In this document: positions 39,385 through 50,497 of the stretch, in pieces
Layout of the letters: each line of letters starts with the position of its first letter
Position numbering within the stretch: the first letter of the stretch is position 1
DNA from: Maniola hyperantus
Taxonomy: Eukaryota; Arthropoda; Insecta; Lepidoptera; Nymphalidae
Direction of reading: 5' to 3'
Length of the DNA stretch: 64,000 nucleotides
Assembly (NCBI RefSeq): GCF_902806685.2
Contig: NC_048561.1
Coordinates: 6,909,439 to 6,973,438, forward strand
Position numbers and translations under genes: made by a program
Notes under the pieces: model-generated
The model's input: only the letters and a program-made list of their open reading frames with translations
Databases searched by the model: none
Told to the model about the DNA's origin: nothing

Positions 39385-41009
39385 GTAATAATATTTATCA
39401 AATTCAAAAGTAGGCAAATACCCAATTATTGGGAAAATATTTGAAAACTTTGCTCAAACCTAAGTCTCATTATTTGTTTTCCATCAGACATGACTGTCGA
39501 CAAGTACATTAAAATAAATATTTTTCTTAATTCGGATTCTGACAAAAGTTAGGAAAATATTGGGAAATCAGGGCCTGTTTCACAATGCAAGATAAACTTT
39601 ATCTGATGAATAAAATGGACATATTGACATGGAGTCCCAATACAAAAAAGTTATATTTTAATGTCTGTATTCGTTAGATAAAGTCTATCTGGCAGTTGTG
39701 TATCAGGTCCTTAGTATTCTAAATTAAGAAAAGGTCAGAGGTTGAGTTTTCTGTATTGGGAAAATTATGGAAGTTTTTCTGGTTGGGAAAATTTAGGTAA
39801 ATAAAAATTAATTCATACTGAAGTCCTCGTTTTAATGTCTTCCCTTGAATTGCACATCGATATATCTTACAGACTAACATAATGCTTACATAGCTCCCAA
39901 ACTTAAGGAGTGTAATTGATATTATGAACTAAAACTCACTAACATTTTTTACGTATTTATTTGACGTTCACATTGAATATATCGCGTTAAATTTAACTCC
40001 TCACGCGCCATTTTAACTTTTGTGTAAATTTTCATGTCAAAATTACGACTTTAGTCCTTATTTTAAATGTGACCTCTACTTTTGACATAACAGTTGACCC
40101 ATAGAGTTAAAATGGCGCGTGAAGAGTCATTTTGTATAGACTATAATATATTTTATTAGGAAAAACCTGGAAAAACCAATTTTGCACTCTTTGACGTATA
40201 ATAAAAGTAAAATTAGAATTATGAAATTATTTTTGTAAATACCTAGATAAAAAAATAATATATACCTAACTATTTCATTAACAATTATTAATTATTATTA
40301 TTAAAGTGAGTCAGTGAAGACCTAAAAATAAATTTAAATATAACTTAAAATAAAATAAACTAAATTTAAATTAAAACTGATAATATTATATGTAGTTAAA
40401 AATATATATTTTACTTACCTATAACAGATAGGTACCTCACTTTATTTTATATTTGCGATAACTTTTTTTTAAAACTAAGTAAAGCGCTAAAAAAACGTTA
40501 ATAAATGTTGATGCGTTTTATTTTACGTCAAACGTAAGATAAGATTACTATTTCGGTTATTTAATATTTTTCCTATTTGCATTTAATACAAACAATATAC
40601 TAAGAAAATAGCTTACAATTAAAAATATTATATACAGTATTTATGTCACCTCCTAGGTAATTTATTGTATCAACTTCCATTAAATATCAATATTAATTAT
40701 TATATTATAATAAGTATTTTAAATTAGCGCAATATTTTCCATATATACACATAATGTATTATATAAATGCGTACAAAATGACGACACGACAATTTAACTT
40801 TTTGTGTCAAATTTCAGTCCTTATTTTAAAGGTGAACCGTACTTTTGACATGACAGTTGACCCATAGAATTAAAATGGCGCGTGAGGAGTCATTTTTACG
40901 GACTATAATGTACTTCGCTTGGTCAATAAGACCAATAACATATTATATCATTTTAAAACATTTTCGTTTAATAATAATTAGACTTGAAAATGTTTATTAC
41001 GATTTTGAT
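39385..41009. other. A/T-rich intergenic region between protease B and CCAP
   Basis: Two short MITE copies and a possible degraded element at 39569-39711 (GGGCCTGTTTCACAATG start). Otherwise no gene, RNA or known repeat that I can recognise. Confidence 0.5.
39994..40129. mobile_element. Short MITE (CACGCGCCATTTTAAC arms)
   Basis: Inverted ends flank GACCTCTACTTTTGACAT. A second copy lies at about 40775-40900 and scraps at 13066-13095 and 37450-37470. Confidence 0.65.
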
Positions 41010-41575
41010 ACGTTTTAGGTTCCGTACCCGAAGGATGCCTCCGCTGTCCATCCGTCTGTCCGTCTGTCTGCCAGCGGGCTGTATCTCATGAATCGTAATA
41101 AGTAGGTAGAGAGAATTTTCACAGAATGTGTAATTCTATTGCCACTATAACAATAAATAATAAAATTCAAAATGGCCGCCATGAAAAAAATGTTTTATTT
41201 CTTGTGCGATGGTACGGAGGAAATCCGTAACGAGGAAATTCGTCGGAGAACCAAAGTGACGGACATAGCTCAACGAATCAGCCAGCTGAAGTCTGACAGT
41301 GGGCAGGCCACGTCTGCCGCAGAACCGATGGCCGCTGGGACAGACGTGTTCTGGAGTGGAGACCGCGTATCGGCAAGCGCAGTGTGGGACGACCTCTAAC
41401 CCGCTGGACTGACGACCTTAAGAAGGTAGCGGGAAGTGGGTGGATGAGGAAGGCAGAGGATCGTTTGTGGTTGCGTGCCCTTGGGAAGGCCTATGTCCAG
41501 CAGTGGACGCAAACAGGCTGATTGATTGATTGATGGTACGGAACCCTTCGTGTGCGAGTCAGATTCGCACTTGAC
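41010..41575 (-). mobile_element. Variant GGGTTCCGTA element with an RTE-like insertion
   Basis: GGTTCCGTACCCGAAGGATG at left and GCACTTGACCAATGC at right. 41219-41531 is an inserted LINE fragment with duplicated GATGGTACGGA. The variant interior (CAAAATGGCCGCCATG) is shared with no other copy here. Confidence 0.65.
41219..41531 (+). mobile_element. 5'-truncated RTE-like LINE with 11-bp target duplication
   Basis: Flanked by GATGGTACGGA (41208-41218, 41532-41542). It encodes the typical RTE-like C-terminus EEIRRRTKVTDIAQRISQLK, then frameshifts, and ends in a (TTGAT)n tail, as RTE-type elements often do. Confidence 0.78.
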
Positions 41576-41589
41576 CAATGCTTTTTTTT

Positions 41590-41815
41590 AATAGACTAAG
41601 CAGCTTTCGCTGATGCGTCTATATCAGGAGTGCTTAGAGTTTTCCAAATGTTTGTCCAATCTATTCTTGAACTGGTTACTTAACAGAACTTGACATTATC
41701 ACATCCTTAGGCAATTTATTCCGTATGTGAACAACTCTGTTGGTCAGAAAGTGTTTTAATGGATTTGACGATGGCAATTGATATTGTAGCTTCATAACAT
41801 TCATATTCATTCATA
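41590..41815 (-). pseudogene. CR1-like LINE C-terminal remnant
   Basis: Minus strand reads FLTNRVVHIRNKLPKDVI and then, after a frameshift, NRLDKHLENSK, the usual end of such reverse transcriptase ORFs. It adjoins the last exon of CCAP. Confidence 0.55.
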
Positions 41816-41917
41816 TTTTGTATCTATTATTTAGAAATGCAAAGGAAAAGATTGGTTATTTTTACGAACTAATTCAGAAACGCTACGGAAAAGTTCAGTT
41901 AAAACGCTTCGGTACTT

Positions 41918-44350
41918 TTACTTGCGGTACGCTTCTCTCTGCTTCCTCCTGGCGATCTCGGCGCTCGCTTCCTGGATCGCTTCCCAGAGCTTCGCTTCGG
42001 AGAGGATCTGCCGGGAAAGCTCTTCGATGGCGTTGTCTGACTCCATTAGAGGCACGAATGCATCTTCGTCGACGTACTGGGGATATACACATCGATATAA
42101 ATTACAAGATATGGTCAAGCGAACAAAACTTTTCACGGTTTAGGAACCAAATAAATCAGCGCCACCTCTTAAATACTAATGAACCCGTTTGAAATCCAGA
42201 CGTCACTGAGGTTGCATTGGTGCTAAAGCACCACTGAGTTGGTGCTATTTTGTTCGTTCAATAGCCATGTCCATACGAAGTAATAGATAAGTCAATGAAT
42301 ATAGGTACATCATATAAAAAAATACAAAACCGACTTCAATAACCACAAACACTAAAAAGTAAGGGGTTGAATTTTCAGAACTTCTTTCTTAACAATGTCT
42401 ACGTCATAATAGCAATCTGCATGCCAAATTTCAGCCCGATCCGTCCAGTACTTTAAGCTGTGCGTTGATAGATCAGTCAGTCAGTCAGTCGCCTTTTTCT
42501 TTTACATAATATATATATTTAGATAAGTAATACTGACTGACCTGTCGTTGTCGTACTAGTTCTGGTATTGGTCTGGTGGGCGATGACCGTTTCCGTCCAC
42601 ATCCTGAAAAGTAACGGCAGAATATAGTTAGTTATAAATAATTTCAAAAAACCTCGACTGCGGTTTGCATTGGTTTGCAAAACTCGGGTCAACGCCGCAC
42701 CTACGACGTGGCAATGACTCCGAGTGGCCTACCTACCGAATATTCGTTGACCTCTAGCGTCAGTCAGATGTTTTATTTGCAACTAGATGATGCCCGCGAC
42801 ATCGTCCGCGTGGATTTAGGTTTTTAAAAATCCCGTGGGAACTTTGATTTTCCGGGATAAAAAGTAGCCTATGTCCTCCCCGGGATGCAAGCTATATCTG
42901 TACCAAATTTCGCGGATGGGCCGTGAAAGGCTAGCAGACAGATAGACAGATAGACCCATTCGCATTTATAATATTAGTATTGATATATCGTGAGCTTTGA
43001 CAAAAATACAGGATTTTTTTCACTTTTCTTGTGGTATCTACCATATCAGTAATCATCAGTACTTTTACCTGCCTTCGTTTTTGCCAGCGGTCTGGTTACA
43101 CCCTGTATATAGAAGATTGTCTAGTCGTTGCTTACCTGTGAAAGCATTACAGAAGGGCCTCTTCTTTGGAGCCACCATGACTTCCTCACTCATCCTCTGT
43201 TCATAGCCTTGTATCTGGAATAAAAAACATGCAACTTGAACAAAAAAACTTGGATAGGTTAAAAGTAAGATAAATAGGTAAACTATAAGCTAGGGCTTAA
43301 GGAAAAGGTGATTGACTGACTGACTTGCTGATCAGTGATCTATCAACGCACAGCTCAAAGTACTGGACGGAACGGGCACAAATTCGGCGTACATAATAAT
43401 ATTATGACGTAGACATCCGCTAAGAAAGGATTTTTGAAAATTCAATTAAAAAAACCCCCCTAAGAGGGTAAAATATGGGTTTGTGTGTTCGTCCATGCGG
43501 ACGAAGTCTTTGGCTTTTAAAAAATCCCGTGGGAACTTTTGTTTTTCCAGGACAAAAAGTAGCTATCCGTAAAAGTAGCTATCCGTAAAAGTAACTATCC
43601 GTAAAAGTAGCTATCCGTAAAAGTAGCTATCCGTAAAAGTAGCTATCCGTAAAAGTAGCTATCCGTAAAAGTAGCTATCCGTAAAAGTAGCTATCCGTAA
43701 AAGTAGCTATCCGTAAAAGTAGCTATCCGTAAAAGTTGCTATCCGTAAAAGTAGCTATCCGTAAAAGTAGCTATCCGTAAAAGTAGCCTATCTGTAAAAG
43801 CCAGTCCGCGGGATGTAAGATATTGCAGTACCAAATTTCGTAAAATCGTTTAAACGCATGATTCTTTAAAATTCCCGTGGGATCATCACGTTTTAGGAAT
43901 GCCATTCCTTACAGCATCAGGTCAGGGCCAAGGAGTTGGATCCAAGAGTTCAAAAGTTTTTACTTGGTACTTGGTAGGTACCTCCAATATCAATTTATAA
44001 CCAAAAGTTTCTAAATCCCATCATTTTTGACGGTCAGCTCCTGTACAGCATCAGGATTGAGTCCATTAAAATAAAAATTACGCAAACAACTCCTCCTTTT
44101 TTGAAAGTCGGTTAAAAAGTAACCTATGTTACTCCTCGGTTAATCCTCTACTTGTCTGTGAAAGTCCCGTCGAAATAGGTTCAGCCGTTCCGAAGATTAG
44201 CCCGTTCAAACAGTTGAAACTTCAATTTTATTTATTAGAATAGATATATATATATAGATTAGACAAGGTACTTACCGAAGCCGAGTCGCAAAGGTCCATG
44301 GTCAGAACAGCTAAGAGTAACAACAACGACACGCGGCATGCGGCTGACAT
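41918..44350 (-). CDS. CCAP: Crustacean cardioactive peptide (CCAP) precursor, four coding exons
   Basis: Neuropeptide precursor; CCAP drives ecdysis behaviour and heart activity in insects. Coding exons: 44276-44350, 43136-43214, 42542-42603 and 41918-42076, in frame with consensus splice sites, 124 residues. Residues 1-25 are a signal peptide (MSAACRVSLLLLLAVL...). The mature nonapeptide PFCNAFTGC starts after KKR and is split by an intron inside its penultimate Gly codon. It is followed by G-RKR, the amidation and cleavage signal, giving the amidated disulfide-closed peptide. The C-terminal exon encodes an acidic then helical, Glu/Ala/Arg-rich tail ending REAYRK. This is one copy of the peptide per precursor, as in other insects. 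The start at 44350 was preferred to an upstream in-frame Met because a 3' splice site (TTCTTCCAG) lies between them. Introns contain Helitron-like repeats and, in the last intron, an interspersed-repeat copy. Confidence 0.96.
42092..42297. repeat. Interspersed repeat (CATCGATATAAATGACAAG family)
   Basis: CATCGATATAAA...GACAAGATATGG to GAAGTAATAGATAAGTCAATG, with GACGTCACTGAGGTTGCATTG inside. Other copies: 4313-5591 (interrupted), 30161-30322, 31290-31463. This one lies just upstream of the last CCAP exon. Confidence 0.65.
42358..42524 (-). mobile_element. Helitron-like repeat, GACTGACT type, in the last intron of CCAP
   Basis: 3'-truncated copy beginning AGGGGTTGAATTTTCAG on the plus strand; ends about 15 bp from the exon 3 donor of CCAP. 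Confidence 0.65.
42780..42984 (-). mobile_element. Helitron-like repeat, GCGAAAGTGTG type, in CCAP intron 2
   Basis: AACTAGATGATGCCCGCGAC to TTCGCATTTATAATATTAG. Confidence 0.7.
43299..43508 (+). mobile_element. Helitron-like repeat, GACTGACT type, degraded, in CCAP intron 1
   Basis: Diverged copy (GGAAAAGGTGATTGACTG to GGACGAAGTC) without a CTAGT end; merges with the 16-bp minisatellite region. Confidence 0.55.
43555..43800. repeat. 16-bp minisatellite, about 15 copies, in CCAP intron 1
   Basis: Unit AAAAGTAGCTATCCGT, with one variant (GTTGC). It grows from the AAAAAGTAGCCTAT motif inside a GCGAAAGTGTG-type Helitron. Confidence 0.9.
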
Positions 44351-44387
44351 GGCGGGAATTTTGACAGCACGGGACAAGATGGCGGAC
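44351..44387 (-). promoter_or_regulatory. CCAP 5' UTR segment after a spliced leader exon
   Basis: On the minus strand a pyrimidine-rich tract ending TTCTTCCAG (44390-44388) precedes 37 nt of leader before the ATG. The leader begins GTCCGCCATCTTGTC, whose complement holds AAGATGGCGGA, a YY1/Pleiohomeotic-like motif. A non-coding first exon further right is inferred but not located. Confidence 0.45.
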
Positions 44388-44635
44388 CTGGAAGAAAAAT
44401 AAAAATCTCTCAAGATTCCTCATTTCAACTTATCGCCAGCCCACTATTAAGCATGGGTCTCCTCTAAGAATGAGAACGGTTTAGTTAGACCATAGTCACC
44501 TAACCAAATACGAATTGGTGATGGAGAACTCTCAGGCATGCAGGTTTCCTTACGATGTTTTCTTTCACCCTCATAAAGTAACTGATTAAATGCGAGTTGC
44601 AGTCACACACGATCATTGACTTATATCATCAAGGG

Positions 44636-44935
44636 TGATCAACCCATCACCGGCTCACTACAGAGCACGGGTCTCCTCTCAGAGTGAGAAGGGTTTTGGC
44701 CATAGTCTACCACGCTGGCCATGTGCGGATTGGTAGACTTCACACACCTTTGAGAACATTATGGAGAACTCTCAGGCATGCAGGTTTCCTCACGATGTTT
44801 TCCTTCACCGTTAAAGAAAGTGATATTTAATTAATTAAAACGCACATAACTCCGAAAAGGTAGAGGTGCGTGCCCGGGATTGAACCCCCACATTCGATTA
44901 GAAGACGGACGTCCTAACCACTAGGCTACCACTAG
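44636..44935 (-). mobile_element. tRNA-derived SINE, type A, upstream of CCAP
   Basis: Complete copy; a second, headless and more diverged copy precedes it at 44425-44610. Both lie within 600 bp upstream of the CCAP coding start and could hold or displace its first exon. Confidence 0.75.
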
Positions 44936-45126
44936 AATTTTTTTACCAACCAACTTCAAAAACTCATCTTGTGCTGCGCTGCGCGACGTGACACGGAGTG
45001 ACGCGCCACGTCAAACTAAGTATAATAGTTTGACGCAATTCGCAGTCGGGGTTTTTGACTTAAACTTTTTAAATTATTAACTTATGGGTTGATTTAAATT
45101 ATTAACTTATGGGTTGGTCTTTTAAT

Positions 45127-45297
45127 TACATAATTTTCTTTGAATAAAAATGGCAAACAAACGATGGGTCACCTGATGTTAAATGACTGCCGCCGCCCAC
45201 GAATATTTGCAGTACCAGAGGAACCACCAATGCGTTACCGGCCTTTCAGGAATTTCTTGGTCCACCCCTTGAATAACCCCATTAATAAGCCATTGAG
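45127..45297 (-). pseudogene. LINE 3' end, same family as 48420-48770, short
   Basis: GGGTCACCTGATGTTAAATG to TTGAATAACCCCA. Confidence 0.6.
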
Positions 45298-45727
45298 GCT
45301 TCAGCTGTTTTAATTGAACCAAATTGACGAACTCCTAAGTTGAAGTGTTTAAAAATACAGTGAAATTAAGAGAAAATTCTGTAAAACAATTCGATGTACT
45401 TAACTTGTAACAATTAGAAGATAGACTCGCTAATTCACAAGACAAATATTATTTGTACGAGCCCTTATACCTAAAGGGACAAACTCTTAACTAACTAACT
45501 AAATAATAGAGTCAACTTGTTAAAGTCTAGCGCACACCACAGATAATACCTAATAGTCGGATCCGACATCGCTTCTCTTTATCTTAAGGTATCGTAACTC
45601 ACGAAAAAGTTACTTTGTACCAGCGAATCCATAATTACTACTATTAAAAATGCAAGTTACCCTGTCTGTCTATCAAATTGTTGTGATTTGTTTTGACGCC
45701 GAAATCGCTGTTACATTTATACCTAAA

Positions 45728-45944
45728 ACTAGCTTATTCCAGTGACTTCGTCCACGTAGACTACACAAATTTCAAACCCCTATTTCTCCCCTTTGGGGGT
45801 TGAATTTTCAAAAATCCTTTCTTAGCGGATGCCTACGTCATGATAGCTATCTGCATGCCAAATTTCAGCCCGATCCGTCCAATAGTTTGAGCTGTGCGTT
45901 GATAGATCAGTCTGTCAGTCACCTTTTCCTTTTATATATTTAGA
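45728..45944 (-). mobile_element. Helitron-like repeat, GACTGACT type
   Basis: ACTAGCTTATTCCAGTGAC at left, TTTTATATATTTAGA at right. Confidence 0.75.
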
Positions 45945-46347
45945 CTTATCTATACTAATTAGTAATTACTATACTACTAATAAATAAAATTGAAGCTCAT
46001 ATAATATGGTTATTCGAAGTGTACCATAACGGAATCAAAAGTTTTGAAGTTTGTCTGTCTATTTGAATGGGGGCTAATCTTCGGAACGGTTGAACTTATT
46101 TTGATGGGAGTGGGACTTTAAAGAAGATTGAAGATTTTCGGTCTCAGGCATAAATAGCCCGTCTGCGTTAGTGCTTACCCTAGTGCCTAGTTTTTATAAT
46201 CGAATTAAAACTTTCTAGTCAGAAATCAACTAAATTACAAATCTAAGCCTATCTTCTAGTATCTCTCGAAGTTAATAAATACTAGCTATATATGATACCC
46301 CGCGACAATGTCCGCCTGGATATACAGGATGTATCCAGAACCAAGCT

Positions 46348-46535
46348 GTGATAGCCTAGTGGTTAGGACGTCCGCATTCTAATCGAAAGTCGGGGGTTCG
46401 ATCCCGAGCACGCACCTCTAACTTTTCGGAGCTATGTGCGTTTTAAGAAATTAAATATCACTTGCTTTAACGATGAAGGAAAACAGCGTGAGGAAACCTG
46501 CATGCCTGAGAGTTCTCGATAATGTACTAAATTCA
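46348..46535 (+). mobile_element. tRNA-derived SINE, type A (head half)
   Basis: AGCTGTGATAGCCTAGTGG through CATGCCTGAGAGTTCTC; 3' part missing. Confidence 0.72.
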
Positions 46536-46621
46536 AATGTACTGTAACATTTGACGCTTGCTAGTGACGTCGAAGCCTTGACGTTTTGTTAGAAGTTCCC
46601 TTACTATCGTGAACTGTGATA

Positions 46622-46786
46622 TAACTCCCGCAAATTGCTAATGCGCGTGGCCGCCATTTTAGTGACGTTAGCACTAGACTGAAGTTTCGAGCTGATGGTA
46701 TATTTTAATTTCGACTGACGTCAAAATGACGTCATTTCGATGTTAATGAGACATGGTTCCAGCGCAATAACAATTTGCGGGACTTA
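46622..46786. mobile_element. 165-bp MITE with TA duplication, copy 2
   Basis: Same family as 34243-34374 in opposite orientation, TA at 46620-46621 and 46787-46788; internal TGACGTCAAAATGACGTCA. Confidence 0.73.
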
Positions 46787-46868
46787 TAATACTACTAGCT
46801 GATGCCCGCGACTTCGTCCGCGTGTAGAAGACCGGCCCCGCTCCCCCGCGGACTGTAGTAGGTAGCGA

Positions 46869-46894
46869 ATCTTAATATATAAACGGAAAAGGTC

Positions 46895-46931
<37 letters not shown>

Positions 46932-47110
46932 TCTATCAACGCACAGCTCAAACTACTGCACGGATAGGGCTGAAATTTGGCATGCAGATAGCTATTATGA
47001 CGTAGGCATCCGCTAAGAAAGGATTTTTGATAATTCAACCCCTAAGGGGGTGAAATAGGGGTTTGGAATTTGTGTAGTCCACGCGAACGAAGTCGCGAGC
47101 ATACGCTAGT
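46869..47110 (+). mobile_element. Helitron-like repeat, GACTGACT type
   Basis: ATCTTAATATATAAACGG start and CATACGCTAGT end. A 30-bp scrap of a GCGAAAGTGTG-type 3' end (46794-46826) lies just upstream. Confidence 0.75.
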
Positions 47111-47319
47111 GCATAATAAAACTATATGACATAGTAATATTGTCATAAAGAAACATTTTACGATATAATTTTGGGAGAGGCCTACCGAATTACATTGATG
47201 AGACTACTATTCTATTCTAGTAGTTGGAGTGGGTAGTTCACTTACTTCAATAGTATTACTACTATAGTTAATATAGTTATTATAGTATTTACGGTGTATG
47301 ACGTTATCAGTAGGTACCC

Positions 47320-47652
47320 TCATCAATACCCTTGTTATAAATGCGAAAGTGTGTTTGTTTGTTGGTTTTGTTTGCTGAGTTTGTTGTTGGCTCTTCTCAG
47401 ACCTGGGCGCGTTTGGAACCCTCGTAGCTTTAGGTTTAAGTTTGCGTAATAATTATAACCACTATATCTTACAAATCCAACATTTGACCATCAAAAAGAG
47501 TTATTTATTTTACCTATTTTGAATAAATCATTTGACTTTGTTTATTGGTTTGTCCTTTAATCACGTCGCAACGGTGCAACGAATTGACGTGATTTTTTGC
47601 ATAGGTATAAATAAAGACCTGGAGAGTGACATAGGCTACTTTTTATCCCGGT
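47320..47652 (+). mobile_element. Helitron-like repeat split by a SINE-like tail repeat
   Basis: GCGAAAGTGTGTTTGTTTG at left and TTGACGTGATTTTTTGCAT to TTTTTATCCCGG at right belong to one copy. The repeat at about 47377-47540 (GAGTTTGTTG...GACTTTG) lies between, with TTTGTTT at both junctions. Confidence 0.6.
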
Positions 47653-47669
47653 AATAACTATCAGACGAT

Positions 47670-47811
47670 GGGAATAACGGGAAACGATTGGAACCTCTAA
47701 AGACGGTCACCCATCCATTTACCGATGTGCGTCAACGTTGCTTGACCAGCGCTATTGACTGACTTGCACTCTTACAGCTAGGCCACGTAAGACACGTCCC
47801 TGAAAATCTAG
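47670..47811 (-). mobile_element. Probable 5S rRNA-derived SINE (SINE3-like)
   Basis: On the minus strand GGTCAAGCAACGTTGACGC and TGGATGGGTGACCGTC match, in order and spacing, the internal promoter half of 5S rRNA (GTTAAGCAACGTCGGGC, GGATGGGTGACCGCC). The start, GTGGCCTAGCTGTAAGAG, is not 5S-like. Confidence 0.5.
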
Positions 47812-48041
47812 ATTCTTGAAATCTAGTCAGGTAAGTACATATGTCTATATGAAGAAAAAAGTGCTTATCAAAGAAAGAATCTCGGAAGTAGGTAAGTAAA
47901 GTAGTGTGACGTCACAAAAAGGCTTTCTGTTCAAGTGTTGAGAAGTTGAGCCCTTCAGACTGATTTCAACGTGAAAATCGCCATTTTGTTTTACCTACGA
48001 ACTACAATGAAACTAGAGAAATACTTTTTTTTATTCATTAC

Positions 48042-48235
48042 TAGATGACTTGCCCCGGCTTCGCTCGGGTGGAGTTTAGAAAATTGAGGGGGAGGTTGAA
48101 TTAAATTGTTCTCTCCGTAAGAACCATCCTCGTACTTCAAGGAATATTATAAAAAAAGAATTAGCGAAATCGGTTCAGCTGTTCTCGAGATTTGCGATAA
48201 GCAACACATTTAGTGATTCATTTTTACATTATAGA
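48042..48235 (-). mobile_element. Helitron-like repeat, third subtype
   Basis: ACTAGATGACTTGCCCCGGC to TTCATTTTTACATTATAGA. A second copy is at 53658-53850 (CTCCGTAAGAACCATCCTC shared). Confidence 0.6.
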
Positions 48236-48419
48236 CTAGCTGATGCTCGCGACTCTGTCCGCTTGACATCGCAAAACATCTGACCGACGACGCTAGAGGT
48301 CAACGAACGTTACCTAAGTGTTCTACTTACTCGGAGTCAATACCGCGTCGTAGGCGGGGCATTGACCCGAGTTTTACACGCTGTGCATTGCGGGTTTGAA
48401 AAATACTAAATCGCCTTTA

Positions 48420-48770
48420 TAATGGGGAGTGCTCTGAAGAGCTTTTTGACCTCATTCCACCCTCATTTTTCTACAACCGCACCGCGTGCCACCGTAAGGA
48501 GTTTCACCCTCACCACCTGGGTGTCTGGTGCACTTCGACCGTCCGCTGCGCCAGATCCTTCTCTCCACGCACGTGCAAACTGTGGAACCAACTCCCATCG
48601 GCGGTGTTCCCACTAGATTACAACATGGGGTTATTCAAGGGGCGGACCAACAAATTTCTAAAAGGCCGGCAACGCATCGGCGGTTCCTCTGGTGCTGCAA
48701 ATGTTCATGGGCGGCGGTAATCACTTAACATCAGGTGACCCGCCTGCTCGTTTGCTCGCTATCTCTATAA
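48420..48770 (+). pseudogene. LINE 3' end (LWNQLPSAVFP family)
   Basis: Frame CKLWNQLPSAVFPLDYNMGL, FKGRTNKFLKGRQR, NVHGRR then TAA, followed by ACTTAACATCAGGTGACCCG and GCTCGCTATCTC. Other 5'-truncated copies: 750-905 (minus), 8147-8425 (plus), 45127-45297 (minus), 55205-55428 (minus). All end at the same point. Confidence 0.7.
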
Positions 48771-49941
48771 AAAAAACCGGCCAAGTGCGAGTCAGGCTCG
48801 CGCAATGAGGGTTCCGTACTACAGTCGTATTTTTTCGACATTTTGCACGATAATTCAAAAACTATGATGCATAAAAATAAATAAAAATCTGTTTTAGAAT
48901 GTACAAGTGAAGACCTTTCATATGATACCCCACTTGGTATAGTCACTCCCTTATCTACACTAATATTATAAAGAGGAAAACTTTGTTTGTTTGTTTGTAC
49001 TGAATAGGCTCAAAAACTACTGGACCGATTTTAAAAATTCTTTCACCATTCGAAAGCTACATTATCCACGAGTAACATAGGCTATATTTTATTTTGGAAA
49101 AAAATAGGGTTCCGTAAGATATTTGGGTTTTTCGGACACAAGGTGTAAAAAATCAACCAGAAAAGTTACTTATTTTGCGTACGCTGCCTAAACTATAAAA
49201 GATAGAACCATAAAATGTTCTAATTAATTGTAGATCTTATAAATATCTACAAAAAAGTCCGCGACACACTATACCCATCTATGTCGAGTGAGGCACAGCA
49301 ACCATTTTTTAAATAAAAATCTTGAATTTTTTTGGACTACATTTAAACGCGTTTATTTTACTCATGCTATTAATCCTTATCAAAATAAATGATTTCATCA
49401 CTAAGAACAGTTTATGGAGATAATATTTGGTCTTTGAATGATTAAAATTGGACGTTTGGTTTTGAAGTTATGGCGAAATTAAAATATTACGATTTCTGCT
49501 GCACGGCCCGTTGTATTATATAAAGAGGTAATGTCGTTAAGTTTGTTTGTAGGGGGTAATCTTTAGAACTACTGAACCGATTTTAAAAATTCTTTCACCA
49601 GTAGAAAGCTACATTATTCCTGAGTGACATAGGCTATACGGGATCTTTAAAAACCTAAATCTACGCGGGCGAAGCCGCGGGGATCAGCTAGTTTCTAATA
49701 AATATACTAATTATTAGTTCACGACCACAATTTAATTTTTTTTGTGTGATCTAACCCTAAATTCACGGTTTTCAGATTTTTCCCCAAATGTCAGCTATAA
49801 GTTCTACCTACCTGCCAAATTTCATGATTCTAGGTCAACGGGAAGTACCCTGTAGGTTTCTTGACAAACAGACAGACAGACAGACAACAAAGTGATCCTA
49901 TAAGGGTTCCGTTTTTCCTTTTGAGGTACGGAACCCTAAAA
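48770..49941 (-). mobile_element. GGGTTCCGTA element interrupted by a Helitron-like copy
   Basis: Outer parts 48770-48949 and about 49693-49941 match one continuous copy of the family defined at 26735-27160. The interior 48950-49692 starts ACACTAATATTATAAAGAGG and ends GGGGATCAGCTAGT, a Helitron terminus. Confidence 0.72.
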
Positions 49942-50275
49942 ACCACTAAAACTAACAAAATGAGGCAAATGGTTATTGGTATTGGATTGTGTTTAGGTAG
50001 TATAACAAATAACGCTAAGTTTTTGCTAGCGTTCTGATTACACCCTGTATAGTGTATACTACCCTCAGCCTTTGAGGATATCACTTATTTTGACATTTGT
50101 ACACGACTAAAGAACTTGGCACCTGAAATTCTAAAACAATAATATTTCACTTTACATTTACACGCCTTACGGCTCTTACAAACTGATGGAATAATAGTGT
50201 TGTAAACGCCGACCTGTTTTTGAAGCAACTTGCGCTGATAACAGCAGTGAGCGTCATGAAGCGTACTCGAAACTG

Positions 50276-50453
50276 CAGTGCACGGCAGAAAGTAATGTGC
50301 ATCGACCTTAAGATAAAGACAGTGGTTTTGTAGAGCATTCTCTGTCGTTGAGACCGACAAAACGTTACATAGGTATGAGTGACAGAGACAACGCTCTACA
50401 AAGCCGAAACGTCAGTCTAAAGGCCAACGTTCATTATTTTCTGCCGCGTACTG
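50276..50453. mobile_element. 178-bp foldback MITE
   Basis: CAGTGCACGGCAGAAAGTAATG and its near-complement at the ends; inner arms TTTTGTAGAGCATTCTCTG pair as well. Confidence 0.75.
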
Positions 50454-50497
50454 TAAATGTTAGTAATGACTGATGAGACATCGGTCAACACTAAAGG

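Noticed and set aside
41818..42192. Plus-strand open frames over 41.8-42.2 kb.
   Set aside because: They are antisense shadows of the last CCAP exon, whose minus-strand frame joins the rest of the precursor exactly.
44351..44413. An upstream in-frame Met as the CCAP start.
   Set aside because: A pyrimidine-rich 3' splice site lies between it and the called start. The called start gives a normal signal peptide.
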